64,000 nt of DNA from Pagrus major (GCF_040436345.1 NC_133234.1:13594446-13658445), one strand, 5' to 3'; positions 1-16,459 are shown, counted from the first letter of the stretch. Made by a program: numbers and translations. The notes: a model not told the origin generated them from the letters alone.

Positions 1-2900
1 GTGAGCACAGGGAGGAGGAGGAGGAGGAAGAGGAGGAGGCGGGGTGGGGAGAAAAGCCATGGGATAGTGTGTCATGTCGGGAAGGAACTCTATTTTTGGA
101 CGTGGATAAATCTGAACTAATATCCCTCAGTATTTGCATCAGGAGCAAATAGCTTTAACCCCCCCACACCTTCCGACTCTCTCTGAGGTCATCTAAACCT
201 GTCTGCTCCTAATTAATGACGCGGCCCTTCCTGCATGATTAGGACCATTACGATCCAGCAGCGCTGTGGGACCAGACAGACTGAACGGGAGGAAGAGGTA
301 TTAGTGCGCTGACACCTGACCTGTGAACTACAGCCGGCGATTATACACAGAGGAGGTGCAGGGAGGTCGCAGATTAGAGCCTCGACGGGAGGGGAGGAGA
401 GAGGAGGAATGAAAGGTGAAGCCTCAAGGTCAAGAAAACTCAAAAAAAAAAAAAAAAAAAAAGGCTTGAGATGGAGGATGGAGGATGGAGGGAAAGTTAC
501 CTGAAGCTGCTGAGATGAGAGAGATCACGGCCAAGGAGAGAGGAAGGGTCAGAGGCAAGAACACACACACACACACACACACCCTGGACACGACAGATGC
601 GTAATTCAATCACAGCCTCGAAATAGATCTATTCCCCCCTTTGCTTAAACATCAGCGCCCTCCTTTTTTCCCCCCCCTGAGCCCCATCACTACTCTACCA
701 ATCACATCCGCTGACAGCACGCCACCTTCTCCAGTAGAGGTTTTTTTTTTTTGCTAAAATCGAAGGGGTGTTTTCTGGGTTACCCTCAATCTAAAAATAG
801 CATTGGCTGTAGATTTATAATGCAGAATTGAGGGAAGGAGAGGGAAGAGAGAGAGTTCCCAGAGGGGGGGGAAGAGATGAGGAGCACGCTGGAGCTTGAG
901 GTTGCCAGGAAGAGGAGAAGTGGAGGAAGAAGAGGCGTTATGAAACTGGAGACTTTGTGTGTGATGCAGCGGAATGCAGATGGGGCAAGAAGAAGAAGAA
1001 GAAGGAGAAGGAGAAGAAGGAGAAGAAGAAGACCACGTCTAGACATTTAACTCCCCCTTTAGACTTCCTGGATGAGATCTCTGTGAGGCCGTGTCCTTCC
1101 TGTGGTTACGCTCCAGTGCCATCTTCCTCACACCTCCTCTCTCCCTCCTCCTCTCTCATGTGTGCGTTTGTGTGTCAGCCCTCTCACCCTCATCCTCTTC
1201 CTCATCTTCCTCCTATGGTTTCTTTACCAAACCTCCATTTCAGGCCCTGACACACACGCACACACACTGAGAGGGCACATGCAAGTGAAACAAAAGCACG
1301 CGTACAAACAAGCAGAGAGCAACGCACACACGCACACACACGGGAACTCGTGCAGACAGACACGAAATGATGCCGAGAGGAATGCACACACACACACACA
1401 CACACACACACTGACACACACACTCCCCTCAGAGGCATGAAACTGCTCTGATCCAGCGGTGTAGATGGGGGGGAAACACCCACCATTTGTGCAACGAGGA
1501 GTGCTCGGATTTTAACAGAAAAACGAGCTGTTTCAGTGGATAAATCAAGTCTGGCTGCTGAAATCAGGCTACAAAAAAAAAAATCACAGCGAAGAGGTTG
1601 AATTTTCACACGATCCCCTTAAAAGGATAGTGATCCAAAGACAAGACAAGGCTGAAAAATGGCAGTTAATGTGGATTAAACGATACTTGTTGAATGCAGG
1701 CTAGACGCCGTGTTAATATCCTACCCCCCCTCCTCTCCTCTGTATCCTCTCCTCTGTATCCTCTCTTGTTTTAGAGCTGCCCAATAGATGCCCTGCTGTT
1801 AGACGGGGCTAAAAAACGCAGAAGAAAGCCACCAAAACACAGACATACACACAGACACGGTTCATACTCACTTGCTTTCGGTTCAGGTTCGTTTCGAGCG
1901 CGTGCAGAAACACGCACATGAAGCTGTTTTGGGGTTTTTGGTTTGTTTTAAAGAAGAAGAAGAAGAAGATGGGGGAAAAAAAGAGGAATCAATCAAAATG
2001 GTAGTTTTCTTTGTTAGCTCGCTCTTTTTCTTATGATTTTCAGAGAGTATATCCAGTTTTTTCTCGCAGGCACTCGGCTGACGCGATTATAATAAATGAG
2101 AATGGGATTGCGCGCGTCTGTTGCTGGAAATCTCGGTTTTTTTTTTTAAAGACACGCCGCTATGTTACTTATAGCTTTATGGTCATGCTGATGATGGCAA
2201 GTGGATGAGTCTTTTTCGGATGAAAATGAAGCAGAAGTCCCCCAGAAAAGCTGCCTTGTTATTTTGTTGTTGTTGTTGTTGTTTTTTTCTCCTCTCCCAC
2301 CTCTTTGTTATTGCCAAAAATAATTGCCAGCCTTTGTTACAGTGTCTCTACGCTTCCAGGCGCAGGGTGCAGCTACCATTCAGCTCTTCCTCTGTCTCCC
2401 ACCTCTGCCAGAATGTTTTCAATGGAGATGCAGCCTGTAGACACCTCTCTCTTTCTTTGCCTTTCCCTCTCTGTGCCTCTCTCTGTTCCTTTGGAGGAGC
2501 GTCACCTTCTGCACTATTTTTTTTCCTCAGACGATACATGTGGGCGGATTAGAGAACAAGACAGAGGGGTGGGAGGACCCCGGTGGATACAGAGGCTAAT
2601 TTCTCATATGGCTGCTGAACTTCATAAATACATATGCTGGGGGGGAACGCGCACGCGGCAGAGCTATAAGAGGAACGATTGTGTTGATTTATTGGCATTT
2701 GTCTAATTGGCGCTTTCTCTTTTTTCCTCTCTCCCCCCTCCTCTTCCCCACTTAGCCCACATTGCCCACACATGCTCACTCTGCTGGACGGACGCACAAA
2801 CACCATTTTGTCTACAGGTTCCCAGCTTTGACTCTCTGGCTTGGCTGACATCAGCAGTCATGTGGTGAGCAAGAGAAGCAGGTGGGTTATATGATGGAGT
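1..2900. other. Low-complexity, gene-free stretch
   Basis: No exon could be recognised. The stretch holds purine-rich GGA/GAA tracts, a poly-A run near 441-462, CA/GT microsatellites near 562-582 and 1,384-1,412, an AAG-rich tract near 988-1,032 and a GTT run near 2,265-2,283. Open frames here follow these simple repeats and have no domain character. It could be promoter or intron of a gene lying to the left, but nothing in the sequence decides this. Confidence 0.6.
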
Positions 2901-5900
2901 GAGGAGTAATATGTTCTGTAATGATGATAATGATAATCATGAGAGGAGGAAGAGACACTGTTTAGACACAGCTATCTGGGAAAATGTCACTACATCAATG
3001 AAATGCTGAAGCTGCTGCACTAAAAAAATGGATTGTTTCAGTCTGTTAAAGAGCTGTACGTGTCAAAGGCTAATGTGAAAATAAAAACATGGCTTGTTAT
3101 TTGGACATTACGGTTACTGTCGATGGGCTGATGCACTTATCGACAGGAAACTCATCAAACATCGCCTCATAAAAATTACAACAGTAGTAAAAGGGCAAAA
3201 GGCTATTGCTTTGGTGCTGGTAGCATTTTCCTTTGACCGCAAAATGTTGTTGTAAAAGCAAAGTGCAGACAGACCGATCGAGGATGAGTAGAGAGACAAT
3301 GAGATGGCAGTTTTTTAAAAAGAGCTTTTATAATCAGGACAGAAGAGATTAACGGTTTAAAAAGCTGTTTAATAGGAAGAATTTGACCATTATCGAAAGC
3401 GAAGACGAATACAAGCAACATTAAGATCTACAGAGGCTCCGGACCACCACACTCGCATGTGTTCAGACTGAAGAAAAAAACACATGAACAGGCTCCAAAA
3501 ACACTGAGCCACTGCACCTTCCTTTACAAGAACTACCAGAACTCATAAAACACTTAATTTCTTCAGTGAGCCATTATCCGCCAATAATTCTGGCAGATAA
3601 AATCTGGGAATTGTGTCAGTTGGGAGACTGTGTTGTGACAGACCATCCAAAAAGGAGGGGAGCTGTCAGATGCAGAAAAGTGAGAACATTATGCTTAATA
3701 AGTACACAAATACAGGCACTTAGTAGCACGAGGAGCACAAAGGAGGCTTGAATTGGCAGCTATTCTGGATCGCACATCAGTCCACAAGACGATAAATGAA
3801 TGTTGTATTTAATATTTAGAAACCAAGTCACACCTTGTGTGGCTCCCAACCAATACCTCCACCAAGTGTGAGTTTAAGAGCTGTTTTCTGCACCCTCAGG
3901 AAACACTGCATAACTATTCTGCACTATATCACTCCTTGTTCTTTTACAACCCCCCCAAACCCCTGCAGCACCATTAAGGATCGGTCAAACACAAGAATTA
4001 TACTGGTACTCAACACCATAATACATAATTCAAGCTGTTAAAACAGTAGTCAGAGCCCTTTTAGCCAAGTCTGTAGGAGTTTTTATTCCGTATCTATAGA
4101 ATTTATCAAAGCATTTGTTAAAGGCAATAAAGATGTGCATTTTGTGATATCGCCGTGTTGGTGCATCATAAGAAATGTTGGTCAAGGACAGCTGAAACTG
4201 ACTAATCACATTTTTGTAATGTCATAGGTTAGCAACATGGGAGAAGTTATCATTTCAAACATGTGTTTAATGATGTGAAACGGTGTATTTTAACCCAAAC
4301 CACGTTTTCCTAAACATAACCAAGTAATTGTGTTGCCTAAACCGAACAAAACAGCGACAGAAAACTGAAAAGAAATGTAATATAACAAGAAACAAGGAAC
4401 AACACCAACACGGTGATATCAGATCCACCATAAAACAACAAGACACGGCATCTACAGCCATGCTAGCAGCTCTAAAATACTGTGCCAAGGCACTGCAATT
4501 CTGAGGGATTAATGCTAACATCAACAAGCTCACAGTAACAATGCTGCGTGAATATTGGTAATCCATCCAATAGTTGTTGATCTTTCAGTCTGAACCAAAG
4601 ACAAAGTCAACCTCCTGATGGCGCTCTAGTGGAGCAAAGTGGGTGAACGACCGATCTAAAGACTGACATTGCCATCACCAGAGCCACGCTGCTAGCATGG
4701 CTAAAAACAAATCAGCTATGAATCAATGTAGTTAGAGCTCCATGTCACATCCTATTTCATTACACTAATTCCATGTCAAAGCTCTGTAAGCATCGTCTAA
4801 TAATAAATTAATGTACAGCATTTAAATGTTCAGCATACAATGTCCAATAAGCAGATCAATCACCTCCTGAAGGCAACAATCTGCACACCAAACTTAGAGC
4901 AAACGCACCCTCAGCATCCGCAGACCAGAAGAGATGAGCAGGAAGCCGTGCACAGAAAGTAGCTGACAGTGTTTCTTCATCAACCTGCATAAATACTGAA
5001 TGTCCAACTTTGTTCATCCTAAGAGTGGGCATTAGTCAACACAGACACATCCACAGCCAGTCTCTTGTCAGCAGCATAGTGCAGCTCATGCATAAGGAAG
5101 CAGCGAGCAGCAGACCTGAGGAGACGTTGTGTGATCACAAGAAAATCCTCAAGCATTGATGGAGAAAAGGGCACATCTGTGATGATGATGTCCATTATTT
5201 CCAGTAAATGTCAGTGTTCTACGACACCAAACATTGTATATAGTATACAAATTAAACAAACAGCCTATACTGTATTAACATCTGCCATGTACAGTATATT
5301 TGTCCAGGACTACACTGTAAATGCAAAGGATCGCTGGCCTTGAGGATGCGAAGACTTGACTGACACTGAGAAACTGGTGGTTCAATAATCTGTATTGATG
5401 TTGTCCATCACTAAACGAAAAATAGTGTCCGCCGACTTGGTGGACAGAAATGAAAAATGCCACGTCACAGATGAAACCCAGAGTGATCTTCAGGTCTTTA
5501 ACTTTAATTTTGTGTTCAGAGGAAGGCGGTTGCGAAACAAGATGCTCAAATCAAAAAATTGGCAGAGCTGCGTGTGTAAAAAACCCACAGACCACACAAC
5601 GAATGTCAATACTGACTCTAATCACTTTGGAGGCAGTAGTATGGAAGACCGTAAGCTAGGTTTTATTGAATTATGCAGTAAGTGCCATGTTAGCAGAAGC
5701 AGTAATGCCTCCAGTCCCATCATGAGATTTGTTAAACCAGTGGACGCAGTCCTATTATAGCCATGTTATTTCCAGCTCTGCAGTTATTAGAAGGAAAATT
5801 CCAGCAAACTAGTCTGTGAAGAGGCCCTCGGTTTCTCCAAATCACAATCGAGAAGTATCTAATTACCTGATTAATTAATTAATTTTTAAAGACATAATTA

Positions 5901-6600
5901 CTGTAATATTGTTAGAATGCAACCGAAGCCTTGATTATCTGTTCTCAGAGCCTCACTGAGACCAGAGTTTTAAACAAACAGTATGCAACAGCAGCTTTGA
6001 CAGGCAGCTGTACATGATGTTCTTTCATGCTGATATCACATACGATCACAACACAGACCTGAAAGTCATTCCGAAAGGCACTACAGGAAGCGTACGGCCA
6101 GATGAGACCGAATCATGTTTTGGGTTCATTTAAGCAGAAATGAAATTAGCCATCGATATCTAATTGAATAGACGAGCTCTGCGTGATCTGCTCCGCTCGC
6201 CTGTGAGCCATCACATCGTGGAGCCATGCAGGCAGCACGAGGATGGATGGCGCAGCAGATGAATGATGACTGCAACGCTCTGTGGGTTAATAAATTCTGT
6301 GTAATTTCTCAGAAATCACGTCTTTACAATAAAACCATGTTTTTGATAAAGTACTCTTGAGTGGCGAGTCATTTTTTCTGAAGGTCATAATCTGTAGTGT
6401 GTGATTACTGTGTTCTGTGTCCTGGTTTCCTGGAAATTTGACACCTGTCAAGGTGAATGACAGCATAAATACATTTGGGACAAAAGGACATCTCATCCAC
6501 GCTGTTTTTTTTTCCTTTTTAGCTGTGACTGAGCAGCTCCTGATGTAGCATCAAGGTCAGATAACTATTACAAAGGCTGTGGCAGATTAAAGAAACTTTA
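2900..6600. other. Gene-free stretch with one MITE candidate
   Basis: No coding exon is supported. Open frames are short and lack family resemblance or a convincing splice context. The only structured object seen is the short inverted-repeat element at 4,145-4,421, listed separately. Confidence 0.55.
4145..4421. mobile_element. MITE-like element with 19-bp inverted termini
   Basis: Terminal inverted repeats of 19 bp, at 4,145-4,163 and 4,403-4,421, match at 18 of 19 positions and start TGATATC. The left half (about 4,145-4,320) is clearly related to 53,757-53,965, which begins with the same terminus and shares the central 'gggagaagttat' block, so this is a dispersed family. No transposase frame is present, so it is non-autonomous. 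The superfamily cannot be assigned by eye. Confidence 0.6.
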
Positions 6601-9600
6601 TTGCATCAAAAGTTTAGTGGTGTTACAGGATATGTTCACCCGAAAAATGAAAATTGAGTCATTCTTCATTCCTCATGTTGGATTTACAGCAAAACAGCGT
6701 TGCAGCATTCTCCTGAACAACTGAAGTAGATGGAGTCTTGTTTTTAAACGAAAAAAAAGAAAAGAAAAAATGAAGAATAAAACATACAACTTTTAAACCA
6801 TAATACAACAACTGCTGGGAATAACATTTCCGGAAATGATGTCTGGTAATATTTAATGAGGAAATGACTGAAAAGATCAGTGTGAATAAAGGCTCGGCAC
6901 TCTCTCAGATGTTTTGAATAAACCTTAAGGTCTTTTTGGTGCTGCTGAACATTTAGTCTACCCTCACTGAGTACGTGTACATGCATATTAGTATCCTGGA
7001 TCTGGTTTATTCTGGTGTTCTGGCATTTTCATGGAACATGAGAAACCTGGTTATTCCCTGAACATGATTCTAGGAGTATCCAGGTTTGTGATCACCTGTA
7101 TGCAGGTTTATGTTTCGTCCCAACAGAGAATGTTGAGAAACATCGATGAGGTGTTTACGTACCACAGGTCAGACACTCACTGACATAAATGGGGAGGGAC
7201 ATTAGTGAACTTACAAGCTGTAAACAAACAAAGCTACCAAAGTTTGTAACAGTGACAGTATCATGAAACCTGAATATTTATCATACATTTCCACATGATG
7301 CACTAAAGTTTTGCAACCCACTTTTTGTTGAGCACAACTGCTGAAAGAAAGGATGTATTTCTTGTACTATTTGTTCAGGGTTTGCTTCACTGCATTCACA
7401 TTCACGTTATTAAGTCCGATTTCTGGTAAATGTATAAAGATTGTAAAAAAGTTAAACACTAACTGCTGGACAGAAACTAAAGTCGAATATACAAGAACAG
7501 AGTCTGCACACTAGATAATGCCCATATGTGCACCATGTATATGAGGTTTCATTGATTTTCTTTTTAATATGCATTATGTTCAGTTATGTATCAGTCCTGC
7601 TGATCTTCTCATGGTATATCTAGGTGTTATAGATAATATACCACATATAAGTTACCCTTACAGAGTTCACTGAACATATTTATTTTATTTGTAAGGTCTA
7701 GAATTGTGTTTTTTAATTGTATTTTTGTATTTTGTAGTCATATGGCCAGTCAGGTGACCCGTCTGCACAGGTACTTGTATGGTGCATCTTCACACTTGTT
7801 TTGTGTTCTGAAAAAAAACTTGAGCCTGAAACATCACACGTGAAGGTGGCAAGTGTTCACAGGAGCGTTATCTAGTGTGCGGACTCTGTTCTTGTATAAA
7901 TGTATCTAGATCCCCAGGAGATGGTATGCTGGTGTCATATTCTGGATGACAACAATGATCAGATGTGGCCTCTCAGCAATACATTTCCTATAGCAGCTAC
8001 AGCAACCAGTCTGTACCTTCTTCTCATGAACTCAGACTGAGCTGCGTGATGAGTCTCTTCTTTAAGCCTCTGTCCTTAAATGGCTGCCATTAGCTTTCAT
8101 TATTCATAAGTGTTGCATGCCCCCACACTCTAACTTGTTCTTTCTGGTTAAGATCCGTACAAAGTGGCCTCCATACGGAGACACACGAAGCCCAAACTTC
8201 ATCACATTCATCCTCTGAATTTAATTATTTCAGCTGATTCCAATTTTGAGATCATCTGCTGACTTAGTTTGCCAATCATTTTTAAATTCCCAGTAGAGAA
8301 ATAGTTATCCCTTCATCAACACCACCACCTATGTTCGAAATGTATTATTTTTAATTTCAAACTGGCTGCTCTTAAACTGCTTTTTGCATTTTTTTGCATT
8401 TGTTCTACAACTTGGATGTTCCAATCATTTATCCATTACTTATTTCAGATTATCAATCACCTATGGCTACCTCCCCTGGTTGGTGATCACTGGTCTGCCG
8501 TACAAAAAGCTTCTTGTTTTGTGATTGCCTTTATTATGCTTACTATAAGGTGTATACCTTTAAATCTTTAACCACTAGGAGGAGACATTACATACAGTAG
8601 GTTAACCCTTTTCTGTGTGGGAAATCCAGTGAGGAATCATCTCTGCCGTTCCCACACACTACAGTCATAACACAGCTGTAACAAAACACCCAGCTGTTAT
8701 CCAGAAAACGACATTTTCAAAAAGTCACGCATCCACACGAGTCAATGCCTGCATTTCAGTTTAAAGTGAGGCATGCTGTGCTGCTTTTCCTCTGCCAGAG
8801 GCCTCCGCTGCATCCGACCGAGCTCTGTATACTGTAGAGCCTAATTTAGAGCCTGGAGGCTGCACACCAAGGGCGGCGGTTTCATTTCAGCAATGTGGGG
8901 CACACTGTGCATCAGCTTCTGGGCAGCAAATCATACTGACACACTGTTGGCACACAGGGAGCCTAAAGTCCTGACTTTATAAGTGAGAGGGAAAAATCTA
9001 AATCAGCTCCACAGAAAAATGAGGGCAGCAATAAGATTGTGTAAGATAATAGCTAATTTGATTATAGTAATGATATAAAGTCACTTAGCAGATTCGTTAA
9101 GATGCTTTATAATATTACAACTGGGTACATTTGTGACCATATCATTTCTGTTATAAAACACTCACATTTGAAACAGAAACAATCACGAAAGACAGTTCAT
9201 CCTTCTAAAATCGAAGGGTATCTGTCCCTCTCTTGTGTGCCTGTGAGAAAAAAGACAAAGTTTTCCTCCACCTGAGACCTCCAGAGTCTGATCTGATCCA
9301 TAACTTAGCTTAATTTAGAGCCTGGACTCCCCTGACCAAGGTTTCATTCCTACTATGAGGGAGACAGATTATCCATCAAACATGGGCCGCAAATCACACT
9401 GACGCACAGTGGGCACACAAGGAGCCGAAATCCCTCACTGTCACTGGGATTAAAACCCAAGATACACCTGTGCAGAAGAATACGCAGCTGTGAGGATCCT
9501 CGATCTACATATGAACTCAAGAGTCAACTTTGGCTATCAATGAGGCAGTTAACAGTCCAAACTATGCCGTTGTACACCAGCATCATGAGCAAGAGGATTT

Positions 9601-10300
9601 TAATAGCTACCAGACACAGGCGTCAACATGCTTCCATACATCCTGTGGATCATTAGGTCCTAAGAGAGCAGATCACAAAAAACATAAGCACAAAAATCCA
9701 AAAGGAGTGGATTTCTGATATTCTATGTTGTTTCTCAGTTTAAGGTAAGATCGGACCCGAATCAACTCGCTTCCGTCTTTCACAAAAACTGTATCACTGA
9801 TGACGAGCTTTATAAAAATAATTTCAACATAGCTTCATAGACAGAAGTTGTCTCGTTTAATTCATACTTCCATAAACATCCACCTTTTAAGGCATCAAGG
9901 AATCAAATGATTAAAAACAAAACCTAACACTGTAACCATAACACAGAAACAATACACTGTGTGTGAGCAGACAAAAAAATAAGTTCTCGAGAACTCCAGA
10001 GAGGATATTGTATGTCGAATGATTCGAACACCTGCCTACCAGTGGGAATAGCATTTTGGGAAATGATGTCTGGGAATATGTAAGGAGGAAATGGCTGAAA
10101 GGATCAGTGTAAATAATATCTCTCCTGTGTTTTAAATCAGCCGAAAGGTCTTTCACCTCCTGAAACGTCCGCTCTCAGGAGATCAGGCTGACAAAGTCCC
10201 ACCTGTGGACATCTTTCATTTCATTGTTATTTTTAATGGTCTCTTTTTGTGGTGATAGAGTTTCCAAAAACAAAAACCCAAAACTCCTCTTGCAGCTGTG
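6600..10300. other. Gene-free stretch with local duplications
   Basis: No exon is supported. About 6,825-6,960 and 10,045-10,190 are related, sharing 'aaatgatgtctgg' and neighbouring words. About 8,790-8,960 and 9,250-9,430 are a second related pair, sharing 'taatttagagcctgga' and 'gggcacaca'-type words. The left part of 10,200-10,303 is probably rexo4 3' UTR. Confidence 0.5.
7488..7898. mobile_element. Inverted-repeat (MITE) element, 411 bp
   Basis: The 31-bp ends at 7,488-7,518 and 7,868-7,898 are reverse complements at 30 of 31 positions. Both ends begin with TATA, so a Tc1/mariner-type TA target duplication (TA followed by TACAAG) is possible. There is no open reading frame inside, so this would be a non-autonomous DNA transposon. 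The family was not identified. Confidence 0.6.
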
Positions 10301-10303
10301 AGT

Positions 10304-13300
10304 TCAAAATCCCATGGGCTTCTTTTCCTCGGTCTTGGGCAATTTGGGCTTTCGCTCATTCTTTGTGTCTGAGTCTTTGTTTTTCTGACTTTCTTTGATC
10401 TCTTTTTCCCACTGTTTCCTCACGAGCGTGTAGAGCCTCATGGTGGCCTGTGCGTCTTGGACCTGACAGACAGCAGAGACGAGGGAGGTCAGTGTGAGAT
10501 GTTGTAAAGTGGTTGTGGTTGTGTTGCTGTTCGAAAACAAGAAGAGAAAGTTGATGTTTTGGCAACTTACGGATGAATGTTCACCCTGCTGGACGTTAAC
10601 GTTGAGTATTTCTCTACAGAGGACTCTCAGTGCGGGTCGAGAAGTCTAAAAAACAAGAAAATAGTCACTTAGATCACAGCAATGATTCTGAGAATTATAT
10701 CAGGGACACTATTGGGTCGTAGAGGTACCTTTGCAGTCTTCTGAAAAGGTTTGTACTTCTGAGTGTCCCGGATTTTCTTTTTTGGATGATCCAAGAGTAA
10801 AATCTGAAACAGGAAGATTGAAGATTGGTTTGTAAATGCTAACATTTATTTTGAAAATTGTTTCAGTTTCCTCTTAGATATTTCATCCAGGCTACCTTTA
10901 AGTCGTTGTGTATGGCATGTCCAACCACTATTCTGCCTTTTAGGATCTCAGCCACCTCCCTCTGCACAGTCCGTACATCCTCTCCTGCATCGAGACAAAC
11001 ATGAATGAGAAATTATGGTACAACAGTACATGAACACTATTTTAAAAAGGGACACTTCAAAGAAATTATTTACAACTTGTTTCAGTTTCTCATTGTAGCT
11101 GCCTTCGTGACTCACCATCCTTGATGTCCTCTGGCCGGATGCCGCTGAACTCTGTCCTGTAGTCCGTCACCTTCTCCGTGGGTTTCACGTATTTGTCATA
11201 GATGCATTTCCCAAAGTGGTTCACGAGGGACACACGAGCCAATATGCTCTCCTCTCCCTTAGGACCGACTCCCACCATCTCGCAATCGATGGCCACAGCT
11301 CTGGTGAGGCTAATGATTGGCGAGTAGCAAACAGGGTGATAAGAGAGGACAGTCGTCACTACTATGTCAATCTGGCTGAGGAGTTAGAGCCGTGGAGATG
11401 TATCGGTTTCTGTTACATACATGATCAAATTATTTAAAGGAGACCTAATGTGCTTTTTCCTTTTCTTCAGTGTGTTACATAGGTTCTTGTGCATGTTAAA
11501 TACCTTGAAAGTTAAAAAGGCCAAAGTCAGCACATACAGAAGCTCTTCTCTCCCACAGAAAACACTGATCCTGAAACGCCTCGTCAGTAGTCCTGACTTT
11601 AATTCTGTGATTTTGTGACATCACACTACATCACCATGTCACACATTCATATAATTTCTGCCTAGTGTCTATAGTTTGGCACGCAAGAATTCATTTAGCA
11701 CAACTGCTGTTGTTGTTAGCAGTCTTGGCTCAAGCATTGGCCAGCTGACCAATCAGAGCAGGAGGCGGGATTTAAAGAGACAGGAGTGTACACAAAGCGT
11801 TTCTGACAGAGGAGGAATACAAAGCTGTTGTGTTTTTGAGCATCAAAGCATGTCAACCTTTTCTAGTAGTAACCCAAGTAGCAGTAGTAACACTAAAAAG
11901 CAGAAACTTTACCTAACTACAGTATCTATCTTTCTCAGGCCATTTGTATTTTGTGCCAATCTTCTTCCTCAGTATGTTGTCGTGTTTTAGACTTTTTATT
12001 AAGTGTGTTTTACGTCCCTTCAAGGCAACTGAAGGTTCAGATTTATATTCACAAACTATGTTTCAACGATTAGGAAAATGAAAATGGTAATTTCTTAGCT
12101 TTTAATAGTGATAAAACCGCTTTCTGAAGGCTCAGATGTAAGAAAGCCACACTTAAACACCCCTCCAACAAGGCATTTCTAAATCAGCCCCTGCTCTCAA
12201 ACGAAAAGCTACAAGTTGATTTCATGCTGTTGCAAAATAAAATTGAAACCAGTCGCTGTCTGGAAGGCAGAGAAAACACATTCACTAATCTAAAATTGGT
12301 AGGCAGTAATGTAACAGAAATAGGCTGCTCATTTTGGGAAATATTCTTTTTCCTTGCCAGAAGTTAAATGAGAACATTAACACTACTCCTGGAGTGTTAT
12401 CGATCTTATCACCTATTTCTTGCCAAGAACACAAACAAGTGAATTATCCAAAAAGTCAAACTAAATGTGCAACATTTGTAATATTCCCTAAAATATACAG
12501 AAACACCAGCATGGTCCTTTCAAAGAAAAGGTGCACATCTTCTATTCATAGCATAATAACAACACTGCAGCTAGATTGCTGCCAATGCTGCATTCAGGTT
12601 GTATCGGACTTATCAGTTACCAATTTGACTGTTTACATCAGAAAGACGTAAGTTTAGCCCGGCAATCAATTTTGTTGACATTATTAACATTATTTTGGAT
12701 GATAGCATTCCAATTAATTTGACTTGTGATTGTCTGTCACATTACATCCGTATCAGTGTGACCTGAACTCTCTTGAAGCGCGTGTGTTTTGTTACATCAC
12801 ATTACACACTCACCCCTTAAAGGCTCTATCCTTGACCAGAGCGCTCTCTGTGTCCTTGTGCTTCTGAACGCCCTGCTTCTTCCTCATGATCTCTGCAGCC
12901 TCTGCTCCCACTGTTGCCTCAATGTCGTCAGGGTCTACATCATCAAACCAAAGGTCCTCTCTACAACAGCACAGGACGAGATGAAGTTAGCAGTCACAAT
13001 TCTTCTCGACTTAAATGTGACCAGAATTCAGCGCTGTATATACTTACTCTGTAGGTTTCCTCTCTTCAACCGCAGGCTTACTTTTCTTGGCTGCTTGCTC
13101 GCTGTCTGACTTTCCACCCTCCTTTTTCCTTTTTGGAGCAGCAGGCTGTTCCGTCTCTGAGACACCTGGGACCTTCAGGTTCACCTGAGAGTCCTCGGGG
13201 ACACCGGTAGGAGCTGTTTTGTGCTTCACTTTCTTCTCTGTGTCTGTCTCCTCCAGACACACATTGTTCTTGGAAATATTTTTAGAAGAGGTTTCTTCAG

Positions 13301-13718
13301 CCCTCTTTTTCTGCAGGGCACCATTGTGGTGTTTTGGTGGCACAGGCTTCTTCTTTGCTGGTTGACTGACCTTCAGCACCTGCGGAAAGTTTAAAAAAAG
13401 TGTGAACATTTTTTGGGGAAGCACTAAACGTGACAGAAACAACTACACGGATATGACATGATAACTTGCTAATATTCTACTCACCTCTTGTAATGTTTTC
13501 CAGTTAGAAGAGAAGTCCTGGGCCTCTTTTGGGGGTTTGGGGTCCGGGTTTACCTGAACTTTAGGTTTTTCCTTCTTCTGGGGAGGAGGTTTTAGCTTGA
13601 CATACTTCACCTCCAGCCACTGTTTCCGTTTCTTTTTCGCTGTGAATTGTTTCTCTGAAGATTTTGGTCGTGGTGTTTTGGCAGACGCGTCTGTCTTCTT
13701 TGCCTGTACCTTTGACAT
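10304..13718 (-). CDS. rexo4: RNA exonuclease 4 (REXO4-like), 8 exons
   Basis: Predicted 434 aa from exons 13718-13485, 13379-13048, 12960-12814, 11309-11116, 10984-10896, 10803-10729, 10645-10571 and 10462-10304; all junctions are GT/AG and keep frame. The N-terminal half (exons 1-2) is Lys-rich and low-complexity, as expected for a nucleolar protein. Exon 3 reads EDLWFDDVDPDDIEA, a REXO4 signature. Exon 4 begins the DEDD-type 3'-5' exonuclease fold with AIDCEMVGVGPKGEES (the D and E of Exo I), then YDKYVKPTEKVTDYRT. Exon 5 supplies VVGHAIHNDLK (Exo II D), and the last exons complete the fold with the Exo III helix (HSS/VQDAQATMRLY, D retained). The family acts on RNA in the nucleus and is linked to pre-rRNA processing. 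The start at 13,718 opens MSKVQAKK; an in-frame ATG 42 bases upstream is less likely. Intron 3 carries a repeat relic. The gene is head-to-head with pigp. Confidence 0.93.
11430..11840. repeat. Transposon relic in rexo4 intron 3
   Basis: The stretch opens with 'ttaaaggagacctaatgtgc' and includes 'gaccaatcagagcagg' and 'tttaaagagacagga'. These resemble the start and interior of a non-autonomous DNA transposon family that I remember as common in teleost introns and UTRs. The far terminus is not clear and no transposase is present. Confidence 0.45.
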
Positions 13719-16331
<2,613 letters not shown>

Positions 16332-16459
16332 CAAGCACAAACTGGAGGCAGAGCTGAAGTGAAGCTGCTGGGGATTTATTGTGCTGTCACTGTTTACGCT
16401 TATTACTGTTTACTGTTATTTATCCAGGAACAGTGCAACATCAGGGCAAAGATGTACTG

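Noticed and set aside
1202-1609. Open frame of 135 codons on the - strand
   Set aside because: It is mostly a translated CA/GT microsatellite (VCVCVC runs) and has no splice or domain support.
5395-5760. Open frame of 121 codons on the + strand
   Set aside because: No family resemblance and composition like surrounding AT-rich non-coding DNA; it overlaps another unrelated frame.
11676-11990. Open frame of 104 codons in rexo4 intron 3
   Set aside because: It crosses the repeat relic and reads as Ser/Asn low complexity; there is no independent coding signal.
12334-12651. Open frame of 105 codons in rexo4 intron 3
   Set aside because: Opposite strand to the gene, with no motif or splice context.
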